Origin: CAYGBW01 sp964348185
GTDB lineage: Bacteria > Desulfobacterota > BSN033 > WVXP01
DNA: 64,000 bases
Assembly (NCBI GenBank): GCA_964348185.1
Contig: CAYGBW010000101.1
Location: forward strand, 4,836-68,835
Direction: 5' to 3'
In this document: in pieces, positions 35,524-44,785 of the stretch
How positions within the stretch are numbered: the stretch's first letter is position 1
Layout: the number at the start of each line of letters is the position of its first letter
Translations under genes and position numbers: made by a program
The notes under the pieces: generated by a model
The model's input: the letters and a program-made list of their open reading frames with translations, nothing else
Databases searched by the model: none
Told to the model about the DNA's origin: nothing

Positions 35524-35882
35524 TATCGCTTTCGTCCCCAGCCCGAGACCCTTCGGTTTTCCGTGGCTCTCACGATCTCGAAGAGGAGAGGTACACGGAG
35601 TCCTACCCGCCAGATCTCTGTCCGAAATCTGACACTCCCTTTGGCCTGCTTTCTCGGATGATGGTCGTACTGCATACGCCACGCTCCCAGGCTCAACCGG
35701 TTCTCCCCGGTTCCGGCCTAGTTCTGGATCTTGCAACGGGTGAGGAATAGGGTCGGATTTTTTCTTGACATGGCGACTTGTCTCTTCTACATATAGAGAG
35801 ACCGTCAGTGTCGTTAAGAGAGACCCTATGGGTGGGTTACCTGGTTATGACGACGACTCTCCCATGCCTCTGGAGGTGAGTC
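35524..35882. other. Intergenic with promoter of the FAD oxidoreductase
   Basis: Contains the promoter at 35765-35793; the rest shows no gene. A 6-bp hairpin (AACCGG/CCGGTT near 35695-35712) is not followed by a T run. Confidence 0.4.
35765..35793 (+). promoter_or_regulatory. Promoter of the FAD-dependent oxidoreductase gene
   Basis: Consensus TTGACA (35765-35770), 17-base spacer, TACATA (35788-35793). Leader of about 80 nt. Confidence 0.55.
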
Positions 35883-37055
35883 ATGCCTTTTCGTTACGAC
35901 GTATTGATTGTCGGCGGAGGCGTCATGGGCTCCAGCATTGCCTACAACCTCATGAACGACGAATTCGATGGCACGGTGGCCGTCTTTGAGAGGGATCCGA
36001 CCTATGAGTTCGCTTCCACGACCCTGAGCGCCGGCGGTATCAGACGGCAGTTCAGCACCGAAGTGAATGTCCGCATCTCCCAATACGGTGTTCAGTTCTA
36101 TGAGGCATTTGATGAGAGCATGGCCGTTGATGGAGAGAGGGCCCATGCCGAGTTTCAGCGACGGGGATATCTCTTTTTGGCCAACCAAAAAAACTGGCCT
36201 CTCATAGAGCGCCACCATGAATTTCAGATCGACCTGGGGGTGGAGGTGAAGCTTCTTTCGTCTGAAGAAACCTTGGAGATCGTTCCCCACTTAAACACTA
36301 AAGATCTCGTTGGCTCGTCTCTCAGCCCGGGTGACGGTTACCTCGATCCCCATGGAGTCCTTCAGGGATACGCAAGGAAGGCGAAGAGCCTCGGGGTAAC
36401 CTACATAGACCAAGAGGTTACCGAAGTACTGAAAGACGGCAGTCGGGTGACTGGGGTGAGGACACAGAGGGGAGACACCTACCTCGGGAGCATCGTAGTG
36501 AATACTGCGGGTCCTTGGGCAGCTGAGGTTGGCCGGATGGCCGGGGTGGAACTTCCCGTTGATCCGGTTCGGAGAATGATCTTCGTGTTTCAGCCCGGGG
36601 AGATCTTTGAATATGACCTCCCTCTGGTCATCGACGTCACAGGCCTCTATTTTCGCCACGAGACCGGTCGGATCGTCATGACGGGAAAATCGATTCTCGA
36701 AGAACCCCCCGGTTTTAATTTCAAGGTGGACAGATCCTTTTTCACTGAGGAGATGTGGCCCATACTGGCAGAGCGGGTCCCTGTTTTTGACAGACTCAAA
36801 CTGATCCGGGGATGGGCAGGACTCTATGCCATAAACCGTCTGGATAGCAATGCCCTCATGGGAGAACATCCCGATGTCAGGGGGTTTTACATGGCCATCG
36901 GTTTCAGCGGTCACGGGTTTCAACAGGCTCCTGCCGTTGGGAAAGGGTTGTCCGAACTCATTCGTCTGGGTCGCTATGAAACCGTTGATCTGAGCCCTCT
37001 CAATTACGGGCGTATATTGACCGGGAACCTGGTGATCGAAGAGGAAGTGGTCTGA
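35883..37055 (+). CDS. DAO-family FAD-dependent oxidoreductase
   Basis: 390 residues of the D-amino-acid-oxidase/glycine-sarcosine oxidase fold. It has an N-terminal FAD site (DVLIVGGGVMGSSIAYNL), the STTLSAGGIRRQF segment near the flavin, VVNTAGPWAAEVG, and the C-terminal GFYMAIGFSGHGFQQAPAVG that closes the FAD site. It resembles sarcosine oxidase subunit beta-like proteins; the amine substrate cannot be inferred. GGAGGTGAG precedes the ATG by a few bases. It is monocistronic with its own promoter, and a lone copy of the MITE right end lies just beyond the stop. Confidence 0.9.
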   Translation: MPFRYDVLIVGGGVMGSSIAYNLMNDEFDGTVAVFERDPTYEFASTTLSAGGIRRQFSTEVNVRISQYGVQFYEAFDESMAVDGERAHAEFQRRGYLFLANQKNWPLIERHHEFQIDLGVEVKLLSSEETLEIVPHLNTKDLVGSSLSPGDGYLDPHGVLQGYARKAKSLGVTYIDQEVTEVLKDGSRVTGVRTQRGDTYLGSIVVNTAGPWAAEVGRMAGVELPVDPVRRMIFVFQPGEIFEYDLPLVIDVTGLYFRHETGRIVMTGKSILEEPPGFNFKVDRSFFTEEMWPILAERVPVFDRLKLIRGWAGLYAINRLDSNALMGEHPDVRGFYMAIGFSGHGFQQAPAVGKGLSELIRLGRYETVDLSPLNYGRILTGNLVIEEEVV

Positions 37056-37073
37056 GGCGTTACCCTCATGTTC

Positions 37074-37100
37074 GTTCCAGGGCCATTTTTCAGTGACGAC
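37074..37100 (+). repeat. Solo copy of the MITE right end
   Basis: Starting at TCCAGGGCCA, followed by TTTTTCAGTGACGAC, this repeats the right end of the element at 13089-13306 with one mismatch. No matching left end was found nearby. Confidence 0.55.
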
Positions 37101-37194
37101 TCGTTAGGGGAATCGGTACGCCTTAGCACCCCCTGGGGGGGATTCTTCATCGTGATTTCCTCGCAGACCATTCGGGGCGCCCTGCTGGGCGCGA

Positions 37195-38418
37195 CTAGCT
37201 TCGCATATAGGTGAGGCGATTTGCGTGCATGGCGGCGTGAGTGAAGATTCTCACCCCAAGGCTTAAAACCTTCTCATCGATGTCGAAATCCGGACTGTGC
37301 AGGCCGATAACCGATTCGTTTTTCTGGTCCCAGCAGATCCCCTTTGACCGGTTTGCGCAACCCAGGCGAATCATGGCGCTTGGGACGACAGAGGCGTAAT
37401 ACGAGAAATCCTCTGCCCCCATGGAAGGCTCTAGAACTCTCACCCGGTCCGGGCCCAGAAGGTCGGAAGCGACTCTGGTCATGAACCTCACCACCTCCCC
37501 ATCATTTACACAGGGGGGATACCCTTCCTCCCGTTCGGTTACACATCGGACATCAAAGCCCAATTCACAGGCCCTGGAAATCGCGTTGACACGATTCCAG
37601 AGGAGCTTCCTCGTCTCCTCCCTGAAAGATCGAATGGTTCCGTCCATCTCGACCTCCGCCGGAATCACATTCGGGGCGCTTCCTCCAGCGATTCGTCCGA
37701 TCGTGACGACGGCTGAGTCTAGGGGATCGATCCACCGGCTTACAATGGTCTGCAATTGAGCCACGAGATGGCTCGCTGCCACGACGGGATCACGGGACTG
37801 ATCAGGGTGGGCACCGTGTCCGCCCTTGCCAATGACTTTGATGTGAAAAGTGTCAGCCGATGCATGGCTGAGAGATTCCGACAGCCCGCTCCATCCGATC
37901 TCTAGATCGGGAAACATATGCCCTGCCAAAATTGTCCTGGGCCTGGGATTTTCGAGGGCGCCCTCCTCAATCATTCGTCTGGCCCCCGCGCCGCTCTCTT
38001 CAGCCGGTTGGAAGAGAAACTTGACGCAGATTCTAGAGGCGTCCAAAACCCCGGGGTTCTCCGCGAGGAATTTGGCCACACCCAGCATGATTGTGGTGTG
38101 GGCGTCATGGCCACAGGCATGCATTGCCCCCTTGTGCAGCGATCGGTACGAGGCATTCAAGGGAGTTTCAGACTCCTGAACCGGGAGGGCATCCATGTCC
38201 GCCCGAAAGGCCAGGCAGGGTCTGCTGGGGTCCCCGAGGGTTGCGACTACTCCCGTATTGGCAACGCCCTGGAGAATGCGGCAGCCCAGTTCTGAGAGAA
38301 TACCCGCAACCTTCTCTGATGTCCGTTTCTCGGCATAGCGAAGCTCTGGATGCCTGTGAAGGTCTCGTCGGATAGCCTGAAGCCAGCCCTGATCGGGTAG
38401 GGGGACTTCCTTCTCCAT
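37195..38418 (-). CDS. M20D-family amidohydrolase (N-acyl-amino-acid/hippurate hydrolase type)
   Basis: 407 residues. Metal and catalytic motifs: HRHPELRYAEKRTS at the start, FRADMDALPVQE, the Cys/His ligands in HACGHDAHTTIML, and the general base in FLFQPAEES. A dimerisation domain spans about 195-310 (GKGGHGAHPDQSRDP), and a late SMGAEDFSYY supplies the last ligand. Such enzymes remove acyl groups from amino acids (hippurate, N-acetyl-amino acids, indole conjugates). AAAGGAGAG precedes the ATG. Divergent from the SfsA-like gene. Confidence 0.92.
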   Translation of the reverse strand: MEKEVPLPDQGWLQAIRRDLHRHPELRYAEKRTSEKVAGILSELGCRILQGVANTGVVATLGDPSRPCLAFRADMDALPVQESETPLNASYRSLHKGAMHACGHDAHTTIMLGVAKFLAENPGVLDASRICVKFLFQPAEESGAGARRMIEEGALENPRPRTILAGHMFPDLEIGWSGLSESLSHASADTFHIKVIGKGGHGAHPDQSRDPVVAASHLVAQLQTIVSRWIDPLDSAVVTIGRIAGGSAPNVIPAEVEMDGTIRSFREETRKLLWNRVNAISRACELGFDVRCVTEREEGYPPCVNDGEVVRFMTRVASDLLGPDRVRVLEPSMGAEDFSYYASVVPSAMIRLGCANRSKGICWDQKNESVIGLHSPDFDIDEKVLSLGVRIFTHAAMHANRLTYMRS

Positions 38419-38451
38419 CGGACTCTCCTTTAGTCATGGCTAGAGGCCAAC

Positions 38452-38480
38452 AGTATGCAACAAGCCAGTCCTGTTGTAAA
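38452..38480 (-). promoter_or_regulatory. Possible promoter of the amidohydrolase gene
   Basis: Minus-strand TTTACA (38480-38475), 17-base spacer, CATACT (38457-38452), about 30 nt before the ATG. Confidence 0.4.
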
Positions 38481-38574
38481 GGCATTTGTCACCCACGGGG
38501 GGAGGAAGAGGCTTCACAAAAGACTCTGAATAGGATAAGCTGGCAAGTTTGGAAAGGAAAAGGGAGCTTGGATC

Positions 38575-39750
38575 TTGACTCCGAAGGGTAACGAGAAAAC
38601 CCGGGGTGGATGGGTTGTTTTCGAAGAGGTGGAGACCGCGTTCTTTCTCAGCCGTCCAAATCGTTTTTTGGTGCGGTGTGAGCAAGGAGGGCGGATTGTT
38701 AGCGCTTTTCTTCCAAATCCTGGAAGGCTTCAGGAGCTTCTTCTACCCGGTCGGCGTCTTTATCTTGTCAGGGAAAAGGGGATTCAGGCTAGAAAAACCG
38801 CGTACACCGTGGTGGCTGTGGAGAGGGAAGGTCTGCCCATCATGCTCCATACCCATCGGACCAATGACGTGGCCCACCACCTCTTGCAGCACGGAAAGGT
38901 CCCGGGGCTTGAGGGAGCTGCAGTGAGAGCCTCTGAAATCAGGGTTGGGCGGAGCCGTTTTGACTTCCTCCTGGAAAAAGGGGGGGAAAGGCTATTTCTC
39001 GAGGTTAAATCCTGCACCCTATTTGGAAATCGCGTGGCCATGTTTCCCGATGCCGTCACAAAAAGGGGGGCACGGCATCTCAGGGAACTGGCCTCACTGG
39101 TTAGAGACGGGGCTCGGGGCGCTGTTCTTTTTGTGGTTCACTGGCCACGGGCGAACGTTTTCATGCCCGACTATCATACAGATCTGGCCTTTTCAAAGAC
39201 TCTCCTGGAGGTTCGCCATCGGATCCAGATTATCCCTGTCTCCGTTCGGTGGCACGCCGATCTGCGTCTCGATGGGCAGGTGAGGCTTCTCCGAATCCCG
39301 TGGAGCTATATTGAAAGGGAGTCGAAAGACAGGGGCAGCTATCTTCTGATTCTTTACCTTCGGAGAGGAAAGCGCCTCTCGGTCGGCAAACTGGGAAGAA
39401 TCTCCTTTCCTCAGGGGTTTTACATCTATGTGGGGTCAGCCATGAACGGACTGGAGAAACGGATCGGAAGGCATCGCCACCTCAGAAAACGCCTCCACTG
39501 GCATATTGATGCTCTCCGAGCCGTGACAGAATTTCGATCTGCCCTACCGATCCGGTCTTCTGAACGCCTCGAGTGTGCGATTGCGGGGGCTCTGGAGGGG
39601 ATGGGTCAATGGGAGATCCCGTGCTTTGGTTCGACGGACTGTACCTGCAGGACACACCTTTTTGGAATGGCCGGTGACCCGTTCCATCTTCCGGAGTTTC
39701 ATCGTGTCCTTCAATACTTTCGAATGGATCGCTACGGGACTCAAGAGTAG
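38575..39750 (+). CDS. SfsA nuclease-like protein fused to a DUF123 (GIY-YIG-like) domain
   Basis: 391 residues. The first 235 are SfsA: RPNRFLVRCEQGG, FLPNPGRLQELLLPGR, HRTNDVAHHLLQ, a PD-(D/E)xK-like core (RFDFLLEKGGERLFLEVKSC) and ARGAVLFVVHWPRANVF. From about 250 a DUF123 domain follows: GSYLLILYLRRGKRLSVG, FYIYVGSAMNG, KRLHWHIDAL and a C-terminal Cys cluster (FGSTDCTCRTHLFG). SfsA binds DNA and was named for a maltose-related phenotype; DUF123 is often attached to endonuclease III. The fusion points to nucleic-acid processing. The start is a TTG with a weak GGGAG upstream. The next gene begins 32 bases later. Confidence 0.9.
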   Translation: MTPKGNEKTRGGWVVFEEVETAFFLSRPNRFLVRCEQGGRIVSAFLPNPGRLQELLLPGRRLYLVREKGIQARKTAYTVVAVEREGLPIMLHTHRTNDVAHHLLQHGKVPGLEGAAVRASEIRVGRSRFDFLLEKGGERLFLEVKSCTLFGNRVAMFPDAVTKRGARHLRELASLVRDGARGAVLFVVHWPRANVFMPDYHTDLAFSKTLLEVRHRIQIIPVSVRWHADLRLDGQVRLLRIPWSYIERESKDRGSYLLILYLRRGKRLSVGKLGRISFPQGFYIYVGSAMNGLEKRIGRHRHLRKRLHWHIDALRAVTEFRSALPIRSSERLECAIAGALEGMGQWEIPCFGSTDCTCRTHLFGMAGDPFHLPEFHRVLQYFRMDRYGTQE

Positions 39751-39782
39751 ACTCTCAGAGTCCCCGCCGACCCAGAAAGAGC

Positions 39783-42700
39783 GTGAGAGTGAGCGAATTC
39801 TACGAATTCTATATCTCGAGAACATGTCGTGACCGTTACCGGCTTGACGAGTTGACGTCCCCTCTCACGGGCACCGTCGTCTTTTCAGATTTTCATGCGG
39901 CTCGGATTATTGCCGGACGAATGAATGAGATGAGGGACACACGGGCCCATCCTCGTGAAACCGTGAGGGCAGGACATCTTAATGCCATGGGGTTGATCGA
40001 TGAAATCTTCCATTCGGTTCTGGACCTGTACAAAAGGGAAAGGAACCCCCAGGTCTTCCCCCTGGCCCTGGAATGGCTGAAGCAGAATCTGGGCATTGAA
40101 TCCGCCGAAAGGGCAGCGTCCGGGTTCCTTGAGGTCTTCCCTCCCACAGAAGTCTATCACGGCAGAATGTCGGTGGAAGACCACTTAAAGGGCGAAACAG
40201 CTGGAACGCCGAATAGGCACCTTGCCTTGGAAAAAATCGTCCTTCTCTTCCTATCCAATGGAAATCCGGCCCTCTCCTCGTTGGGGGAGCTCTTCGATGA
40301 TGGGGTGCTCAGAAAGGAGACCGACTATCTCGGGATCATCGACTCGCTCGATGATTTTTTTCGGACCCAGCCGCCCTTTGGGCCCCAGAGTCAGTCCGTG
40401 ATGGATCTGCTGAAGGCTCCTATGAAGGCGGCGCCCGAGTCTCTGATTGGCCAGCTGGTCTACATAAAAGACCACTGGAGCTACCTTCTTTCCGGGGACA
40501 TGATGATCCGAGTCCTGTTCGCAATGGACTTGATTCGGGAGGAGGAAAAGCTCCGTTTCCCGGGACCTGGTCCGGCCTCAGTGCCCCATTTCGGTCTGTT
40601 GGAAGAGCCCGAAAAATTCAGCAGAGATCTAGACTGGATGCCACAAGTGGTCCTCATTGCCAAGAACGTTTACGTTTGGCTCGATCAGTTATCCACGAAG
40701 TATGGCCGACCCATCACTCGATTGGATCAGATACCAGACGAGGAACTCGATACCCTGACTCATTGGGGTTTTACGGGTCTCTGGCTTATCGGTGTCTGGG
40801 AGCGGAGTCCGGGTTCACAGAAAATCAAACAGCTCACGGGAAACCCTGAAGCCCTCGCCTCACCTTATGCCATTTATGACTACGTGATATCGGTCGATCT
40901 GGGGGGAGAAGAGGCGTATCAGGACCTCAGGGAGAGGGCCTGGCAGAGAGGAATCCGGCTGGCAAACGATATGGTTCCCAACCATACCGGCATCGACTCC
41001 AGATGGTTGATGGAGCACCCTGAGTGGTTTCTCCAGCTTGACTACTGTCCCTTCCCCAGTTACCGCTTTACTGGACCCGATCTCTCTCCGAGTGATAAGG
41101 TTGGGATCTATGTTGAAGACGGATACTGGGATCGAACCGATGCGGCCGTTGTCTTCAAGCGCGTTGATAAGGTGACGGGAGAGGTCAGGTATATCTATCA
41201 TGGCAATGATGGAACGAGCATGCCGTGGAACGATACGGCCCAACTGAATTTTCTGATGGCAGAGGTGCGCGAATCCGTGATCCAGAAGATTCTCCAGGTG
41301 GCCCGGATGTTTCCCATTATCCGATTTGATGCAGCCATGACCCTGACGAAGCGACACTTCCAGCGTTTGTGGCATCCACAGCCGGGCACAGGAGGTGATA
41401 TCCCATCGAGGGCAATGGAGGGGGTGAGCCAAGAGGAATTTGAGAGGCTCTTCCCTGTTGAGTTCTGGCGGGAAGTGGTGGATCGAGTGGCCCAAGAGGT
41501 TCCTGATACGCTCCTCTTAGCCGAAGCCTTCTGGCTCATGGAGGGGTATTTTGTGCGAACCCTCGGTATGCACAGGGTGTACAACAGCGCCTTTATGAAC
41601 ATGCTAAAGATGGAGGAGAACGCCAAATATCGCAGTGTGATGAAGAATGTGCTTGAGTTTGATCCTGGAGTTCTGAGGCGTTTCGTGAATTTTATGAACA
41701 ATCCAGACGAGGCAACCGCCATCGCCCAATTTGGAAAGGGGGACAAGTACTTTGGCGTGGCCCTGATGATGGTGACCATGCCGGGTCTTCCTCTGTTTGG
41801 CCACGGCCAAATAGAGGGGTTCACGGAAAAGTATGGGATGGAGTACAGGAGGGCATACTCGAACGAGGAGGTTGATGGAGACCTGGTGCAGAGGCATGAG
41901 AAAGAGATCTTCACTCTCATGAGCAAACGACACCTTTTCAGCGGTGTCGAAAACTTCGTTCTCTACGACTTCTGTGAGGTTGGCGGTGGTGTCAATGAAA
42001 ATGTGTTCGCGTACTCCAATCGTTCTGGAGATGAACGGGCTCTCATCCTTTACAACAACAAATATGAAACAACAAGGGGATGGATAAGGATGTCGACCGC
42101 CATGGCGGTCGACAGGGACGGGTCGGGTGTGAAGAAACCCGTTCAGAAAACCCTGGTCGAGGGGTTGGCCCTTGCCACGGCGGGTTCAGACTTTTGTATC
42201 TTTCGGGATCAAAAATCAGGCCTTGAATACATCCGTCAGAACAGAAGCATTGCAGAATACGGTCTCTACATAGAGCTCGGTGCGTATCAGTACCATGTCT
42301 TTATTGATTTCAGGGAGGTTCAGGACGACAGAGAGGGACACTACGCTCAGCTTGAACGTCTTCTCCGTGGCAAGGGGGTGCCGAGCGTGGACGAAGTCCT
42401 GAAAGGTATGCTCCTCGCTCCAATCCACGGCCCCTTCAGAGAGGTCTTCAATCCCGTGATGCTTCAAAGGCTCGTCGACGTGCGTCGCGATGGGCTCGAT
42501 GCACCTCAGAGTCAGGAGACAGTGCACCTGTTTAGAGAGAATATGGAGACGTTCCTTGAACAGATCAAGAAAACCACGGGAGGGGCTGGCGACCCTTCCA
42601 AGATCCTTGGCGATGTGTCAGCCCTTTTGGAAGCGATCGTTCGATTGCACCGATTTCATCGGTCCCCAGAGGAGGATGGGGTTCAGGATGTCCAATCGAT

Positions 42701-43277
42701 GGTGTCGTCCTTGAGGTGCTTTGTGTCGACCGAGACGGGGCTAAACAGTGCCTTTTGGAGGGTCAGTTTGGCCTGGCTGGTCATTTGTGATACGGGAAGG
42801 ATCATCTCCGATCATGATTACGGACAGCAGAGTGCAGCCTGGATCGATGAATGGCTTCTGGGAAAGATCATTTCCCAGACTTTTCAATCTCTCGGGTGCA
42901 ATGAGGCAATGGCCTGGCAAGAAACAGATCTGGTCAAGATCCTGATCCGCCATCGCCACTGGTTTGTGCCCGAGGGGAGAGAACAAGGGGGGAGACGCAA
43001 TCTGAAGATCCTGTTTCTTGATGAGGACGTGCAGAGATTCCTCTTGTTTAACTGGTACGATAAGGTGTTATGGTATAGCAAGGAGCGATTTGAAGAGTTG
43101 ATGGACTGGTTTCTCGTGGTCTCCATCCTTGATCTTATGGCAGACGTCGCCTTCACAGACACGGAGGTAGGGGAGAAGATGATGAAGAGATGGAGGACCG
43201 TTCAGAGGGTCTTGCAAGGAGCGGTGAGATCACAGTACCAGGTGGAGAGGATGCTGGAGATCCTGAATAAACGATGA
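39783..43277 (+). CDS. Very large GH13 alpha-amylase-family protein
   Basis: 1164 residues. The GH13 barrel occupies about 280-760. Region I is ANDMVPNHTG (D396 to H401); region II is IIRFDAAMTL with the nucleophile D516; region III is LLLAEAFW with the acid/base E581; region IV is NFMNNPDEATA with D642, but the usual His of NHD is Pro641. The N-terminal 280 residues and C-terminal 400 residues are helical, with no carbohydrate-binding module recognised and no signal peptide, so the protein looks cytoplasmic. It probably acts on maltodextrin or glycogen-type glucans. The GTG start is 32 bases after the SfsA-DUF123 gene; cotranscription is likely. Confidence 0.88.
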   Translation: MRVSEFYEFYISRTCRDRYRLDELTSPLTGTVVFSDFHAARIIAGRMNEMRDTRAHPRETVRAGHLNAMGLIDEIFHSVLDLYKRERNPQVFPLALEWLKQNLGIESAERAASGFLEVFPPTEVYHGRMSVEDHLKGETAGTPNRHLALEKIVLLFLSNGNPALSSLGELFDDGVLRKETDYLGIIDSLDDFFRTQPPFGPQSQSVMDLLKAPMKAAPESLIGQLVYIKDHWSYLLSGDMMIRVLFAMDLIREEEKLRFPGPGPASVPHFGLLEEPEKFSRDLDWMPQVVLIAKNVYVWLDQLSTKYGRPITRLDQIPDEELDTLTHWGFTGLWLIGVWERSPGSQKIKQLTGNPEALASPYAIYDYVISVDLGGEEAYQDLRERAWQRGIRLANDMVPNHTGIDSRWLMEHPEWFLQLDYCPFPSYRFTGPDLSPSDKVGIYVEDGYWDRTDAAVVFKRVDKVTGEVRYIYHGNDGTSMPWNDTAQLNFLMAEVRESVIQKILQVARMFPIIRFDAAMTLTKRHFQRLWHPQPGTGGDIPSRAMEGVSQEEFERLFPVEFWREVVDRVAQEVPDTLLLAEAFWLMEGYFVRTLGMHRVYNSAFMNMLKMEENAKYRSVMKNVLEFDPGVLRRFVNFMNNPDEATAIAQFGKGDKYFGVALMMVTMPGLPLFGHGQIEGFTEKYGMEYRRAYSNEEVDGDLVQRHEKEIFTLMSKRHLFSGVENFVLYDFCEVGGGVNENVFAYSNRSGDERALILYNNKYETTRGWIRMSTAMAVDRDGSGVKKPVQKTLVEGLALATAGSDFCIFRDQKSGLEYIRQNRSIAEYGLYIELGAYQYHVFIDFREVQDDREGHYAQLERLLRGKGVPSVDEVLKGMLLAPIHGPFREVFNPVMLQRLVDVRRDGLDAPQSQETVHLFRENMETFLEQIKKTTGGAGDPSKILGDVSALLEAIVRLHRFHRSPEEDGVQDVQSMVSSLRCFVSTETGLNSAFWRVSLAWLVICDTGRIISDHDYGQQSAAWIDEWLLGKIISQTFQSLGCNEAMAWQETDLVKILIRHRHWFVPEGREQGGRRNLKILFLDEDVQRFLLFNWYDKVLWYSKERFEELMDWFLVVSILDLMADVAFTDTEVGEKMMKRWRTVQRVLQGAVRSQYQVERMLEILNKR

Positions 43278-43405
43278 TACCCAAATGAGAGATCTCTCAG
43301 ATCGACTATCCCTGCTGGAGCCGATCGAGAATCGGTGAAAGGAAGGCCGAGGAGTTCCGGCCCTTGGAAATCGGGGCCCTAGATCCTGGGGGAGGGCCAG
43401 GCGAC

Positions 43406-44425
43406 ATGAATCAGGCAAGACTGGAAAAACTGAGGCAGATTGTAGAGCGTAAAAAGAAGGTTCTGATCCTGACCCACAACAACCCTGATCCAGACGCCAT
43501 CGCGGCGGGCTGGGCTCTGAGCTATTTATTGAAGGAGAAATTTCAAGTTGGGTCGGTGGTTGTCTATGGCGGTCTCATTACGAGAACCGAAAACAGGGCC
43601 ATGGTTCGCCTTCTCAATATTGCGATAAAGCCGCTGGAGATGATCAACATTCACAATTTCACCGTGGTAGCCTTGATTGACACGCAACCGAGAGGAGGAA
43701 ACAACAACCTCCCCCCCTCCATAAGGCCGGCCATCGTCATCGACCACCACAGCCTGAGAAAGGCCTCCCTAGAGGCTGAGTTTGTTGATGTCAGGCCCCA
43801 CTATGGGAGCAGTTCAACGATCCTAACCGAGTACCTGATACAGGCGGATCTCGCCATCAAAAAAAAGATGGCCACGGCCCTTTTCTATGGGATTAAGTCT
43901 GACACTCAGGATCTGGGGAGAGACTCCACCAAGGCGGACTATGAGGCCACGATCCACCTCTATTCCAAGGTTCAACTTAGGGTCCTCTCCCAAATCGAGC
44001 ATCACGAACTTTCCCGGGATTACTTTACCCTTTTCGATCAGGCACTCCATGAGGCTGTCATCTTTGGCGATGTGATATTCTGCGATCTGGGATTCCTGGT
44101 TGCGCCTGACATGGTGTCTCTCATGGCCGATTTTCTCTTGCGGGTTTCTGGGGTCCGGTGGAGTTTTGTCACAGCAGCATTCGACGGTCGGGTAATTTTT
44201 TCCATTCGAACCAAGCGACACCATCAGAATGCCGGCCTGACAGCTCGGCGCCTAGTCAAGGGGTTGGGGACTGCAGGGGGTCACGGGATGATTGCCGGGG
44301 GACAGATTACGGCCCGGGGCCTGACCACGGAAAAACAGGAAAGAATCTGCGAAAACCTCAGAAGCCGATTCTTGAGAATCCTGGGCAGGGAAAGAGTCAA
44401 AGGGGAGAAACTGATCTCAGAATGA
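43406..44425 (+). CDS. DHH-family phosphoesterase (NrnA-like)
   Basis: 339 residues. The N-terminal DHH domain has the metal motifs ILTHNNPDPDAIAAG, VVALIDTQPR and IVIDHHS (DHH at about 113-115). The C-terminal DHHA1 domain contains GTAGGHGMIAGGQI. The family includes oligoribonuclease/pAp phosphatase NrnA and c-di-AMP phosphodiesterases. The absence of a PAS/GGDEF front end makes NrnA-like activity more likely than GdpP. The ATG at 43406 lies behind a GGGGGAGGG site; an upstream in-frame start lacks conservation. It ends 13 bases from a convergent small gene. Confidence 0.9.
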   Translation: MNQARLEKLRQIVERKKKVLILTHNNPDPDAIAAGWALSYLLKEKFQVGSVVVYGGLITRTENRAMVRLLNIAIKPLEMINIHNFTVVALIDTQPRGGNNNLPPSIRPAIVIDHHSLRKASLEAEFVDVRPHYGSSSTILTEYLIQADLAIKKKMATALFYGIKSDTQDLGRDSTKADYEATIHLYSKVQLRVLSQIEHHELSRDYFTLFDQALHEAVIFGDVIFCDLGFLVAPDMVSLMADFLLRVSGVRWSFVTAAFDGRVIFSIRTKRHHQNAGLTARRLVKGLGTAGGHGMIAGGQITARGLTTEKQERICENLRSRFLRILGRERVKGEKLISE

Positions 44426-44438
44426 GCTCATCCTCCAT

Positions 44439-44729
44439 CTACTCCTCAGCTTCCCTTTTCAATTCGTCCCAGAAGGCCTTGACACCTGCCTTCAGACCCC
44501 GAAGGGTTTGTTTCCCTTTCTTCTGAATCAGAGCGCGGGCATCTTCCACGGCCTTTTCTGCCATACGGGCCAACACCTCATCAGAAACCCTCCGCCCCTG
44601 CTTCTCAAGGTTCTTTCTGAGGATCTCTTTGGCGAGGGCTCTCTCAGTCTCTGAGACTCTGTCCAGGATCTGTCTCCATTTGCTTTCAGTCATCGACTTG
44701 GATAGGGCCTGGATTCTGGAAGCATTCAC
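44439..44729 (-). CDS. Hypothetical helical protein, 96 aa
   Basis: A strongly charged, all-helical protein (ALAKEILRKNLEKQGRRVSD and then EKAVEDARALIQKKGKQTL). No signal, membrane span or cysteine. The start is the GTG at 44729 or the ATG at 44693; neither has a strong ribosome site. No family was recognised. Confidence 0.6.
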   Translation of the reverse strand: MNASRIQALSKSMTESKWRQILDRVSETERALAKEILRKNLEKQGRRVSDEVLARMAEKAVEDARALIQKKGKQTLRGLKAGVKAFWDELKREAEE

Positions 44730-44785
44730 CCGCTTGTCTCATGGACCATCCCACGGGCATGTCCATCGGCAAGGGAGAAGGGAGG

